From an uncultured Eubacteriales bacterium (lineage in GTDB: Bacteria > Bacillota > Clostridia > Oscillospirales > Oscillospiraceae), in contig UQWH01000023.1 in NCBI GenBank assembly GCA_900544705.1, positions 1 through 27,211 of the forward strand: a stretch of DNA of 27,211 nucleotides, in the 5' to 3' direction. Position 1 is the stretch's first letter. Each line of letters starts with the position of its first letter. The translations under genes and the position numbers were made by a program. Positions 1 to 8,130 of this stretch are shown here, one piece after another. The notes below the pieces were generated by a model, which had not been told where the DNA came from, ran no database searches, and saw nothing but the letters and a program-made list of their open reading frames with translations.

Positions 1-1
1 A

Positions 2-121
2 GTTGGCAAGGCAGACGAGGCAGATGGGCTGACGCCCATCAACGAGGATAACGAAACCAAATGTCGTTTAGACCGGGGAAAACCATGTGTGCCCTTGTCA
101 AGCGACGCTAAGAAGAGGTGA
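2..121 (+). other. Possible 3' end of an upstream gene, with a perfect hairpin
   Basis: The frame starting at base 2 stays open for 39 codons and stops with TGA at 119-121, just before the addB ribosome binding site. The predicted tail is polar and ends in KKR. It would be a cut-off upstream gene, but 39 codons is too short to prove coding and I do not recognise the peptide. The segment also holds a perfect 7-bp hairpin (GATGGGC at 23-29, loop TGAC, GCCCATC at 34-40) without a following T-run, so a structured RNA or leader is an equally fair reading. Confidence 0.3.
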
Positions 122-126
122 GATGT

Positions 127-3100
127 GTGCTTGAGCTATTCCTTTGCACCGACCGAAAGAAGAATACCGTGCTGGCACTGGAGCGCATCTGCCGCGCGGC
201 GGCGGAGGGGCGCGGCGGCCAGATCCTAGTCACGCCGGAGCAGTTTTCCCACGCCGCGGAGCGCGAGCTCTGCCTGCGCGGCGGGAATACCATCAGCCGC
301 TTTGCGGAGGTTCTGAGTTTTTCCCGGCTGGCCAGCCGCGTGTTTTCCATCGAAGGCGGCGCAGCGGACAGCGAAACCGACGCGGGCGGCCGCCTGCTGA
401 TGATGTCCCTTGCGGTGGAGCAGGTGCGCTCCCGCCTGAAGGTCTTCGGAAGCGGCGCGGTGAAACCGGAATTTCTCCTTCGGCTGATCGACACGCTGGA
501 GGAATTTCGCAGCTATTGCGTGACCCCAGCCGATCTTCGCCGCGCCGGTCAGGAGCTGTCCGGTGTGCTTGCGGTCAAGATGGAGGAATTCGCTCTTTTG
601 ATGGAGAGCTACGCCAGTGTCCGCGCCAACTGCGGACAGAACCCGGAAACGCGCCTGAACCGCCTGCTTGCCGCGCTGGAAACGAGTGATTTTGCGAAGG
701 ACAAGACCTTCTATTTTGACGGCTTTACGGATTTTAACGGGATCCAGCGTGAAATTCTCGCGCAGCTTCTTGCAAGTGGTGCGCCGGTACAGGTATTTTT
801 GACCTGCGGCGCACTGGACGCCGCGGCGCAGCAGTACGAGGCCACCCGCGAAACGGCGCGGCAGCTTCTGTCTGCGGCACATACGCAGGGCATCCGCACG
901 GCAGTTCACGATATGGAAGAGCCACAGGACTGCGCGTCGCTGGCCTTCCTGCGGGAGCGGCTTTTTGCGGGCGGGAATGTGCATTTTGAAGGCGCGCAGG
1001 ACGCGGTTTCGCTCCGCCTTGCCTCGGATGTGCGCGGCGAATGCCGTTGGGCGGCGGGTGAAATTCTGCGTCTGATTGGAACCGGCGCGCGCTGGCGCGA
1101 CATCGCCGTTGCTTATACGGATGAAGCATCCTACCGCCCCGTGCTGGAATCCCTTCTGCGCAGCGCGGAAATTCCGGCCTATTTTGCGGGCGACCGCAGT
1201 CTTTTGCGGGAGCCGGTGATCCATTTCCTGCTTTCCTCTCTGGAAGCCGCCACCGGCGGAATGGAGCAGGAGGCCGTGCTTGCTTACTTAAAGTCCGGTT
1301 TTTCGCCCCTGCCGCGTGAGCGCGTCGACCGGATGGAAAACTACATTGTCCTTTGGAATCTCTCGTCCGGACGCTGGGAGCGTCCGTGGACGATGAATCC
1401 CTATGGATTTTCCAAGCCGATGGACGCGGCCGGCGAAGCCTTGCTGACAAAACTGGAATCTGACCGGCAGACGGCGTTTGCCCCGCTGCTTACGCTCCGC
1501 GATGCGCTCCGGCGCGCGCAGAACACCGGCGAAATGGTGCTGGCACTGAACGATTATCTGGAAACGCTCCGATTCCGTGAGCGCCTGAACGAGCAGGCTT
1601 TCGCGCTTTATGCGGCGGGAGAATTACAGCGCGCGCAGGAATACGCCCAGATCTACGGTACGGTTTGCACGGTTCTGGAGCAGACCTATGGTGTTCTCGG
1701 AAAAAGCGTCCGCGCCCCGGAGGACTTCTTCGCAGTGTTCCGCACGGCGCTCAGTCAGTATCAGATCGGCAGCATTCCGGCCACGCTCGATTGTGTGACC
1801 GTCGGTGCGCTGATGACGCAGCGCCGCTGCGATACGGAATATCTTTTCGTCCTCGGCGCCAACGAGGGCAGCTTTCCCTCTGCGCAGGAGAACCAGAGCC
1901 TGCTGACGGACAAGGAGCGCATCAGCCTGATGCGCATCGGCATCGCCGTTTCGCCCACGGCGGCCGGACGGCTCGACCGGGAGCTTGCCGGGATTCATGA
2001 CGTGCTGTCCGCGCCGCGGCGCGGCATTGCCTTCACGGCGGTGGTCGGAAAAGAGGCCTACTATTTCCGCCGCGCGGCGAACCTGTTCCCGGACAGCCTT
2101 TCCGCCGCAGAGGAAACGGAGCTGATCTCGCGTTCGCGCCGCGAGTACCGTACTTATCTTTCCGCGCACCTGCGCGAACTTGGGGAGGAACTTCCCGCGC
2201 AGATCGAACGGCAGACGCTTGCCCCGCTGCTGCGGGCGAAGGACTATGCGATCGGCAGCCTGAAGCCCGAAACGGTGCGCGCGCTCTATGGCAGAACGCT
2301 GCGTCTTTCCTCGACGAAGATCGACTGCCTTGCTGGGTGCCGCTTTGCTTATTTCCTGCAATACGGTATCAAGGCGCGGGAGCGCAAGACAGCGGAGCTG
2401 GACGCGCAGCTTTACGGCACCTTCGTCCACTATGTCCTGGAGCACACCGTCCGGCAGACGCAGACCGAGGGCGGCTTTGCCGCCGTGCCGCCCGAGCGCG
2501 TGCTCGCCATCGCGGAGGGGGCGATGCAGCGCTATGCCGAAACGGAGCTTGCAAGCCTCTTTGAATCCGAGCGGGAGGCCTATCTCTTCCACCGCACCTT
2601 CTCCGAGGTGCGGCAGGTGGTGCAGGAGCTGTACGCGGAGCTGTCGAAGTCCGCGTTCGAGCCGCGCTGGTTCGAGCTTGGCTTCTCCGACCGCGGGCCG
2701 CTGCCTGCGGTGCGCATCGTCGGCAGGGAAATGGCGGCGGAATTGGAGGGCTTTGTCGACCGTGCCGATCTCTGGGAGCACGACGGCAGGCAGTACATTC
2801 GGATCGTCGACTACAAAACGGGGAAAAAGGATTTCGACTATACCAACATTCTCAACGGGCTCGGCCTGCAGATGCTCCTGTATCTCTTTGCGCTGGAGCG
2901 GCAGGGCGAGGTGCTGACGGGGCAGAAGCTGCTGCCCGCCGGCGTTCTGTATTTCCCCGCGCGCATGGAGCGTGTGACGGTGAAGGATCGCTTTTCCGAG
3001 GCAGAGGCGGACGCTGCACGCAGAAAAGCGTTGCGCCGTAAGGGACTGCTTCTCAACGACGAAAGCGTCTTGCAGGCGATGGAGCCCTGCAAGGACGATC

Positions 3101-3399
3101 CGCTGTTTTTGCCCTATGCGCACGATAAAAACGGAGACCTCACCGGTGATCTGGCCTCCGTCGAGCAGCTTCGCCTGCTGGAAACGCACGTATTTTCTAC
3201 GGTCGCCGCGCTGGCAGACGACCTTGCGCAGGGAAACGTCGAGGCGAATCCCTATTATTATGACGATTTGCAGAACGCTTGCCGCTGGTGCGCCTATCAG
3301 GAACTCTGCGCGGACGGCGCGGAAAAGCGCTGGCTGGAAAAGGTTCCGGGCAACCGGCAGTTCTGGGAGCTTCTCGGAAAGGAGGACGCAAATGGCTGA
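127..3399 (+). CDS. addB: ATP-dependent nuclease subunit B (AddB)
   Basis: AddB is the non-translocating partner of AddA in the Gram-positive version of RecBCD, which resects double-strand breaks for RecA loading. The predicted protein is 1090 residues, slightly shorter than the B. subtilis protein. The C-terminal RecB-type nuclease is visible: D878 in GFVDRADLW, then D895 and K897 in IVDYKTGKK. The four iron-sulfur cysteines that pin this domain appear as C738 (in AGCRFAYF) and C1052, C1055, C1061 (in ACRWCAYQELC). The N-terminus has the usual LELFL strand, but the Walker A loop expected next (GxSGSGKT) is replaced by CTDRKKNT. I chose GTG at 127 because an AGAGGTGAG ribosome binding site lies at 114-122, six bases away; GTG at 118 would sit inside that site. 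The end overlaps addA by 8 bases, so the two are translationally coupled. Confidence 0.93.
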   Translation: MLELFLCTDRKKNTVLALERICRAAAEGRGGQILVTPEQFSHAAERELCLRGGNTISRFAEVLSFSRLASRVFSIEGGAADSETDAGGRLLMMSLAVEQVRSRLKVFGSGAVKPEFLLRLIDTLEEFRSYCVTPADLRRAGQELSGVLAVKMEEFALLMESYASVRANCGQNPETRLNRLLAALETSDFAKDKTFYFDGFTDFNGIQREILAQLLASGAPVQVFLTCGALDAAAQQYEATRETARQLLSAAHTQGIRTAVHDMEEPQDCASLAFLRERLFAGGNVHFEGAQDAVSLRLASDVRGECRWAAGEILRLIGTGARWRDIAVAYTDEASYRPVLESLLRSAEIPAYFAGDRSLLREPVIHFLLSSLEAATGGMEQEAVLAYLKSGFSPLPRERVDRMENYIVLWNLSSGRWERPWTMNPYGFSKPMDAAGEALLTKLESDRQTAFAPLLTLRDALRRAQNTGEMVLALNDYLETLRFRERLNEQAFALYAAGELQRAQEYAQIYGTVCTVLEQTYGVLGKSVRAPEDFFAVFRTALSQYQIGSIPATLDCVTVGALMTQRRCDTEYLFVLGANEGSFPSAQENQSLLTDKERISLMRIGIAVSPTAAGRLDRELAGIHDVLSAPRRGIAFTAVVGKEAYYFRRAANLFPDSLSAAEETELISRSRREYRTYLSAHLRELGEELPAQIERQTLAPLLRAKDYAIGSLKPETVRALYGRTLRLSSTKIDCLAGCRFAYFLQYGIKARERKTAELDAQLYGTFVHYVLEHTVRQTQTEGGFAAVPPERVLAIAEGAMQRYAETELASLFESEREAYLFHRTFSEVRQVVQELYAELSKSAFEPRWFELGFSDRGPLPAVRIVGREMAAELEGFVDRADLWEHDGRQYIRIVDYKTGKKDFDYTNILNGLGLQMLLYLFALERQGEVLTGQKLLPAGVLYFPARMERVTVKDRFSEAEADAARRKALRRKGLLLNDESVLQAMEPCKDDPLFLPYAHDKNGDLTGDLASVEQLRLLETHVFSTVAALADDLAQGNVEANPYYYDDLQNACRWCAYQELCADGAEKRWLEKVPGNRQFWELLGKEDANG

Positions 3400-6300
3400 G
3401 CTGGTTTTAACAAAGGAGCAGCAGGCGGTCGTGGATGACCGCGGCGGCGCACTGTTGGTTTCGGCGGCTGCCGGCTCCGGCAAAACCAAGGTGTTGGTCG
3501 ACCGCGTCCTCGGCAGAGTGGCTGACCCGTCGCAGCATTGCAATATCGACGACTTTCTGATGATCACCTTTACGCAGTCGGCTGCGTCCGAGCTGCGCGG
3601 CAAGCTGATCGCCGCGTTCAGTGAGCTTCTGTCCAAACAGCCGGAAAACCGGCACCTGCAGCGGCAGATGAGCCGCGTCTATCTGGCGCAGATCTCGACC
3701 GTCCACGCCTTCTGCGGCGCAATCCTGCGCGAATACGCGCACGTTCTCGACCTTCCTGCGGATTTCCGCGTCTGCGACGACGAGGAGGGAAAGCAGCTTC
3801 GTGCCCGTGCGCTGACCGATACGCTGGAAGCGGCCTACCACGCTGTGCAGACTGACGCGCAGCTTGCCGCGGCGCTGGATATGCTGGGAGCGGGGCGGGA
3901 CGACCGCGCCATCCACGAGTTGATCCTCAAGCTCTATGAGAGCGTGCAGTGCTATGGCGATCCGAAGGCGCGCATGGCTGCGCTGACGGAAATGCTGGAC
4001 GTTTCTTCCTGTGCCGATGCCGGGCAGACGGTCTGGGGCGAATACCTGATCGAGGAATTCCGGCGCTATCTCTCCCTCTGCGCCCGCGCGCTGGAAGAGG
4101 CCTGCCGGATGATAGACGAAACCGGCGCGCTGGCGCCGTACTCCGCGACGTTTCATACGAATCTGGACGCCGTGCGGGCACTGTCGCAGCAGACGGCGTG
4201 GGAGGCGATGCGCACCGGTGCGATCAACTTCGGACGGCTCGCCTCCATCCGCAAATGTGACGTGCCGGAGAAAAAGGAATACGTGCAGGCGCTGCGTAAA
4301 AAGATCGTGAACGGCATCCGCGCGAAACAGGAAAAATTCTCCCTGCCCTCTGCGGAGGCGCTGGCCGATCTGCGGCTCAGCGGCGACGCGCTTCAGGGGC
4401 TGCTGACCCTTGTCGGGCAGTTCTCGGAGCGCTATCAGCGGGCAAAATTGCAGCGTCATGTGCTGGACTACAACGATCTGGAGCATGATACGCTGCGCCT
4501 GCTCACAGGCGCCTCCGGCGTCCCGACCGCCACGGCGCGGGAGCTTTCACAGCGCTATGCAGAGATCATGGTCGACGAATATCAGGACACCAACCGCGTG
4601 CAGGATGCGATCTTCACGGCGATCTCGCGGGAGGGGAAGAATCTCTTCTTTGTCGGCGACGTCAAGCAGTCCATCTACCGCTTCCGGCTGGCTGACCCCG
4701 GCATTTTTCTGGAAAAGTACCGCCGCTTTGCGGACTATACGCAGGCCGCGGACGGTGAGCCGCGCCGTATCCTGCTTTCGGACAATTTCCGTTCGCACCC
4801 GGCGATCCTTGAGGCGGCAAACGATGTATTTCGGCTGACAATGACGCCGCGCATCGGCGGATTGTACTACGGCGAGGCCGAGGCACTGCATCCCAACCGC
4901 CCGGACATGGACATGGGCGAGCCTGCCGTGGAGCTGCACTGCATTGATATGCAGGAGCTGCCGAAGCAGCCGCCCGTGACGCGGGCGGAGATCGAGGCGG
5001 AGTTCGTCGCGGAGCGCGTCGTGTCGCTCCTGAGCCATTCGGAAATTCCGGAGGGGGAGAGCCTTCGCGCGATCCGCCCGGAGGATATTGTGATCCTGAT
5101 GCGCTCCCTTTCCGGGAAGGCGCAGACCTACATGGACGCGCTGCGCCGGCGCGGCATCTCCTGCGTGAGCGGGAGCGACGATCTGTTTGCCGCGGAGGAG
5201 ATTCGTTTTCTCATTGCACTCTTACAGGTGATCGACAACCCGCGGCAGGACATCCCGCTTGTGACGGTGCTGCTTTCTCCGGTTTTCGCCTTTACGGCGG
5301 AGGATCTTGCCGAGATCCGTGCGGCACACCGCAAGGCGGAGCTTTTCGACGCGCTGACAGAATCAGAACATGCCGCCGATTTCTGCGCGCTCCTGACGGA
5401 ACTGCGCGACCTTGCGCAGCGCGTGTCCCTGCGTGGGCTTCTTGACGAAATCGGGGAGCGCACGATGCTGCTTTCCGTCTATGCCGCGCGGCTGGAACCG
5501 CTGCAATGTGCGCGGGAGCTGGACGCCTTTGCGGCGCTGGCCGACCGCTATGAGTCCGGCGGGCGCTACGGCCTGAGCGGCTTTCTGCGGTATCTCGACA
5601 CACTGCGTGAAAAGGGCGTGGCGTCTGAGGATGCGGCGGCTGCCGGCGCGGTGCGCCTGATGACGGTACACAAATCCAAGGGTCTGGAATTCCCGGTGGT
5701 GATTCTGGCCGACCTCTGCAAGGGCTTCAACCACACCGACGCGCGCGCTTCCGTGCTGACGGACAGTGAGCTTGGCGTCGGCTGCAGCGTTCTTGATAGG
5801 AAGCGGCGCATCTCCTATCCGACGATTGCACGCAGCGCGATCGCCAGCCGCATCGACCGCGAAAATGCCTCCGAAGAAATGCGCGTTTTGTATGTCGCAA
5901 TGACGCGCGCCAAGTCGCGCCTGATCATGACCTGCTGCAGCAGAAAACTGCTGGGGAAGCTGAAGAATATTGCCCGCGACCTCACCGTTCCGGCATCGGA
6001 CGTTCTGATTGAGGATGCGGACTCCATGGCTGACTGGGTTCTGATGGCCGCGATGGCGCGCACGGAGGCAGGGGAACTCTTTGCCGACGCCGGAAAGCCG
6101 GACTGTTCGCGCGTTACGGAGCACCCGTGGAAAATCGCGCTGCACGACGCCAATGCCTATCTGCCGAAGCCCGAGGAGACCGCGCAGGAGGCGGTGACTG
6201 CGGATTTCACGCCGCTTCCGCTGCATCTGAGCGCCTATGCGCACGAAGCCGCCACGTCCGCGCCGACCAAGCTGACCGCGACCCAGCTCAAGGGGCGCGA

Positions 6301-6895
6301 GCTCGACACCGAGGCCGCCGAGCAGACGCGCCCGCAGGAGCTTCTGCACTTCCTGTCGCCGCGTTTTCTGGAAGGGGAGCGGCCGCTTTCTCCGACGGAA
6401 CGCGGCACCGCAATCCATCTTGCCATGCAGTTCATCCGTTATGAGGCCTGCGGAACGCTGGAGGGCGTGCGGGCAGAGCTTGCCCGCCTCGGTGAAATGC
6501 GTATGCTCACGCCGCAGCAGCTTGCGGCTGTGCGGCCGGAGAAGATCCTGCGCTTCTTTACCTCAAAGATTGGTTGGCTTGTCCGCACTGCACCAAAGGT
6601 CGTCCGGGAGTTCAAATTCTCTATACTGGACGATGCGGCGCAGTACGACGCGGCGCTTTCCGGCGAGGAGGTACTGCTGCAAGGCGTGACGGACTGCTGC
6701 GTGATCGGCGCGGACGGCCTGACCATTCTGGATTTCAAGAGCGACCATATCGCCGCCGGGGAAGAAATGGAGCGCGCCGCATACTATCGCGGACAGTTGG
6801 ACGCCTATTCCCGCGCGCTTTCCAGAATTTTTGAGCTTCCGGTAAAAAAGAGAATTCTCTATTTCTTTGCGACGGATAGTGCGGTGGAGGCATGA
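3392..6895 (+). CDS. addA: ATP-dependent helicase/nuclease subunit A (AddA)
   Basis: AddA is the motor and 3'-strand nuclease of the AddAB complex, a UvrD/Rep superfamily 1A helicase fused to a RecB-type nuclease. The predicted 1167 residues fit the family. All helicase motifs are readable: Q-motif residues Q10/Q11, Walker A AAAGSGKT at 25-32, Walker B VDEYQDTN with D395 and E396, motif IV VGDVKQSIYRFR, LSDNFRSHP, motif V TVHKSKGLEFPVV and motif VI LYVAMTRAK. The C-terminal nuclease has GTAIH, VTD, D1114 and K1116 in LDFKSD, and QLDAYSRAL. The ATG at 3392 follows GGAGG at 3381-3385 and lies inside the end of addB. No strong terminator follows; the next gene has its own promoter. Confidence 0.96.
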   Translation: MAELVLTKEQQAVVDDRGGALLVSAAAGSGKTKVLVDRVLGRVADPSQHCNIDDFLMITFTQSAASELRGKLIAAFSELLSKQPENRHLQRQMSRVYLAQISTVHAFCGAILREYAHVLDLPADFRVCDDEEGKQLRARALTDTLEAAYHAVQTDAQLAAALDMLGAGRDDRAIHELILKLYESVQCYGDPKARMAALTEMLDVSSCADAGQTVWGEYLIEEFRRYLSLCARALEEACRMIDETGALAPYSATFHTNLDAVRALSQQTAWEAMRTGAINFGRLASIRKCDVPEKKEYVQALRKKIVNGIRAKQEKFSLPSAEALADLRLSGDALQGLLTLVGQFSERYQRAKLQRHVLDYNDLEHDTLRLLTGASGVPTATARELSQRYAEIMVDEYQDTNRVQDAIFTAISREGKNLFFVGDVKQSIYRFRLADPGIFLEKYRRFADYTQAADGEPRRILLSDNFRSHPAILEAANDVFRLTMTPRIGGLYYGEAEALHPNRPDMDMGEPAVELHCIDMQELPKQPPVTRAEIEAEFVAERVVSLLSHSEIPEGESLRAIRPEDIVILMRSLSGKAQTYMDALRRRGISCVSGSDDLFAAEEIRFLIALLQVIDNPRQDIPLVTVLLSPVFAFTAEDLAEIRAAHRKAELFDALTESEHAADFCALLTELRDLAQRVSLRGLLDEIGERTMLLSVYAARLEPLQCARELDAFAALADRYESGGRYGLSGFLRYLDTLREKGVASEDAAAAGAVRLMTVHKSKGLEFPVVILADLCKGFNHTDARASVLTDSELGVGCSVLDRKRRISYPTIARSAIASRIDRENASEEMRVLYVAMTRAKSRLIMTCCSRKLLGKLKNIARDLTVPASDVLIEDADSMADWVLMAAMARTEAGELFADAGKPDCSRVTEHPWKIALHDANAYLPKPEETAQEAVTADFTPLPLHLSAYAHEAATSAPTKLTATQLKGRELDTEAAEQTRPQELLHFLSPRFLEGERPLSPTERGTAIHLAMQFIRYEACGTLEGVRAELARLGEMRMLTPQQLAAVRPEKILRFFTSKIGWLVRTAPKVVREFKFSILDDAAQYDAALSGEEVLLQGVTDCCVIGADGLTILDFKSDHIAAGEEMERAAYYRGQLDAYSRALSRIFELPVKKRILYFFATDSAVEA

Positions 6896-6974
6896 AAGTA
6901 CGACTTATAAACGGGCTGTTTTGTTCTCGGCGGGAATATAAAAGCGTGCCGATAACTGCACCGGCAAAACCCGC

Positions 6975-7002
6975 TTGAATTTGTTTGGATTGCTGTTATG
7001 AT
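6975..7002 (+). promoter_or_regulatory. Sigma-A type promoter for the membrane methyltransferase gene
   Basis: TTGAAT at 6975-6980 and TATGAT at 6997-7002 are separated by 16 bases, a close match to the vegetative consensus in an AT-richer gap after addA. The predicted start of transcription is near 7009. The -10 box contains an in-frame ATG (6998), which therefore cannot be the translation start if this promoter is used. Confidence 0.6.
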
Positions 7003-7021
7003 AGGGAAGGAATGCTTTGTG

Positions 7022-7624
7022 ATGTTTCATTCGGATTTTGAGGAAAAGCTGCCGTATTCCGTGCTGACGTTTGTCGCTCTTGCCGTTTTTTATGCGATTT
7101 ATTTCGGCAAGATGCTGGCGCAGAAGCGCCGCGGCATCCGCACCCAGCAGATCGGCAGCTGCAAAGAGAAATCGCTGCATACCATCGAGCTTTTGATGAG
7201 TGTCGCTACGCTTGGAATCGTTCCTGCACAGATTCTGTCCATCGTTTTTGGCTTGAGCTGCCTGCCGGGCGGCGTGCGCTTTACTGGCTTTTTGATCGCG
7301 CTTCTTGGCGACGGCATTTTTCTTGCGGCGGTTCTGTGCATGAGGGATAGCTGGCGCGCAGGAATTCCCGCACAAGACAAGACGGAAATCGTGACGACGG
7401 GCATCTATGCCTTCAGCCGCAACCCGGCGTTTCTGGGCTTTGATTTCATGTACATCGGCGTGCTGCTTCTGTATTGTAATCCGCTTACCGCTGCGTTTAC
7501 GGCCTTTGCCATCGTCATGCTGCACTTGCAGATTCTGCAAGAGGAAAAATACATGGCAGCAACCTTCGGAGCCACCTATCTGGCCTACCGCAAAAAGGTT
7601 CTGCGTTATCTGGGAAGAAAATAG
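7022..7624 (+). CDS. ICMT/PEMT-family membrane methyltransferase-like protein
   Basis: The predicted 200-residue protein is mostly hydrophobic, with about four to five membrane segments. Its C-terminal half matches the isoprenylcysteine carboxyl methyltransferase / phospholipid methyltransferase fold: GIYAFSRNPAFLG, then EEKYMAATFGATYLAYRKKVLRYL, where the RNP motif and the EE...FG..Y..Y pattern form the SAM pocket in known members. Bacterial substrates in this family are usually unknown, so none is assigned. Start choice is uncertain: ATG 7022 (or GTG 7019) is preferred over ATG 6998, because 6998 lies within the -10 box and an AGGGAAGG purine run sits at 7003-7010. It is monocistronic, ending at a strong terminator against the convergent marR gene. 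Confidence 0.75.
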   Translation: MFHSDFEEKLPYSVLTFVALAVFYAIYFGKMLAQKRRGIRTQQIGSCKEKSLHTIELLMSVATLGIVPAQILSIVFGLSCLPGGVRFTGFLIALLGDGIFLAAVLCMRDSWRAGIPAQDKTEIVTTGIYAFSRNPAFLGFDFMYIGVLLLYCNPLTAAFTAFAIVMLHLQILQEEKYMAATFGATYLAYRKKVLRYLGRK

Positions 7625-7644
7625 GGCGGAAACATCCAATTCAA

Positions 7645-7687
7645 AAACCAATTCCCCGGAATGGAGCACATTCCGGGGAATTGGTTT
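7645..7687. terminator. Bidirectional rho-independent terminator
   Basis: A perfect 19-bp stem (7645-7663 with 7669-7687) closes a 5-base loop GAGCA. The GC-rich middle is flanked by AT ends, giving GGTTT after the stem on the + strand and a run of five T (complement of 7643-7647) on the - strand. It sits between convergent genes and its right arm overlaps the first two bases of the marR stop codon. Confidence 0.9.
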
Positions 7688-8120
7688 ACATAATTTCAAA
7701 AAGCTGCTCGCAATAGGCTTCGCTATAGAGCTCCAGCAGGCGAATCAGCTGCTGCCGCTCAGCCGTGCCGATCTTTTCCACGGCTGTCTCCTCCTGCCGC
7801 AGGAGGGGAACAACGACTTTCTCACATAGCTGCTGTCCTTTGGTCGTCAGGGAGATGCCTTTGTTTTTTCGATTCTCCGGCAGCTCCTTCAGTGCAACGA
7901 TTCCGTCGGCCAGAAAGGCTTTTATGACCAGATTGATAGACTGCTTCGGGTAATGGGTGTCGTCACTGATCCGCTTCTGCGTGCAGCCGTTGCCCAGCTC
8001 ATAGATCTCTTCCAAAACCATCAGACTGAGATAATTCAGGCCATGCGCCTTGGCATATTCCTCATAAGCGCTGTCCATGCTCTGAAACTGCTGCATCAGT
8101 TTATCCTGTATCGAATTCAT
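7686..8120 (-). CDS. MarR-family transcriptional regulator
   Basis: The predicted 144-residue protein has the MarR winged-helix layout: N-terminal helix (LMQQFQSMDSAYEEYAKAHGLNYLSLMVLEEIYE), then the recognition region TQKRISDDTHYPKQSINLVIKAFLADGIVAL, a wing with RNKGISLTTKGQQLCEKV, and a C-terminal dimerisation helix. MarR proteins usually repress a neighbouring efflux or stress gene and release DNA when a small ligand binds. It lies 10 bases downstream of the MATE efflux gene on the same strand with a GGAG ribosome binding site six bases before the ATG, so the two are co-transcribed and it probably regulates that transporter. This regulation is inferred; no clear MarR operator was identified. 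Confidence 0.88.
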   Translation of the reverse strand: MNSIQDKLMQQFQSMDSAYEEYAKAHGLNYLSLMVLEEIYELGNGCTQKRISDDTHYPKQSINLVIKAFLADGIVALKELPENRKNKGISLTTKGQQLCEKVVVPLLRQEETAVEKIGTAERQQLIRLLELYSEAYCEQLFEIM

Positions 8121-8130
8121 TGTAGTCTCC

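Noticed and set aside
1624..3636. A 670-codon open frame on the - strand opposite addB
   Set aside because: It is opposite a well-supported gene, its peptide is Arg/Gly/Leu-rich without domains, and long antisense frames are expected in GC-rich coding DNA.
6910..6974. Partial inverted repeat after addA (AAACGGGCTGTTTTG versus CAAAACCCGCTT) considered as a terminator
   Set aside because: Pairing is broken, the arms are about 50 bases apart and no T-run follows the right arm.
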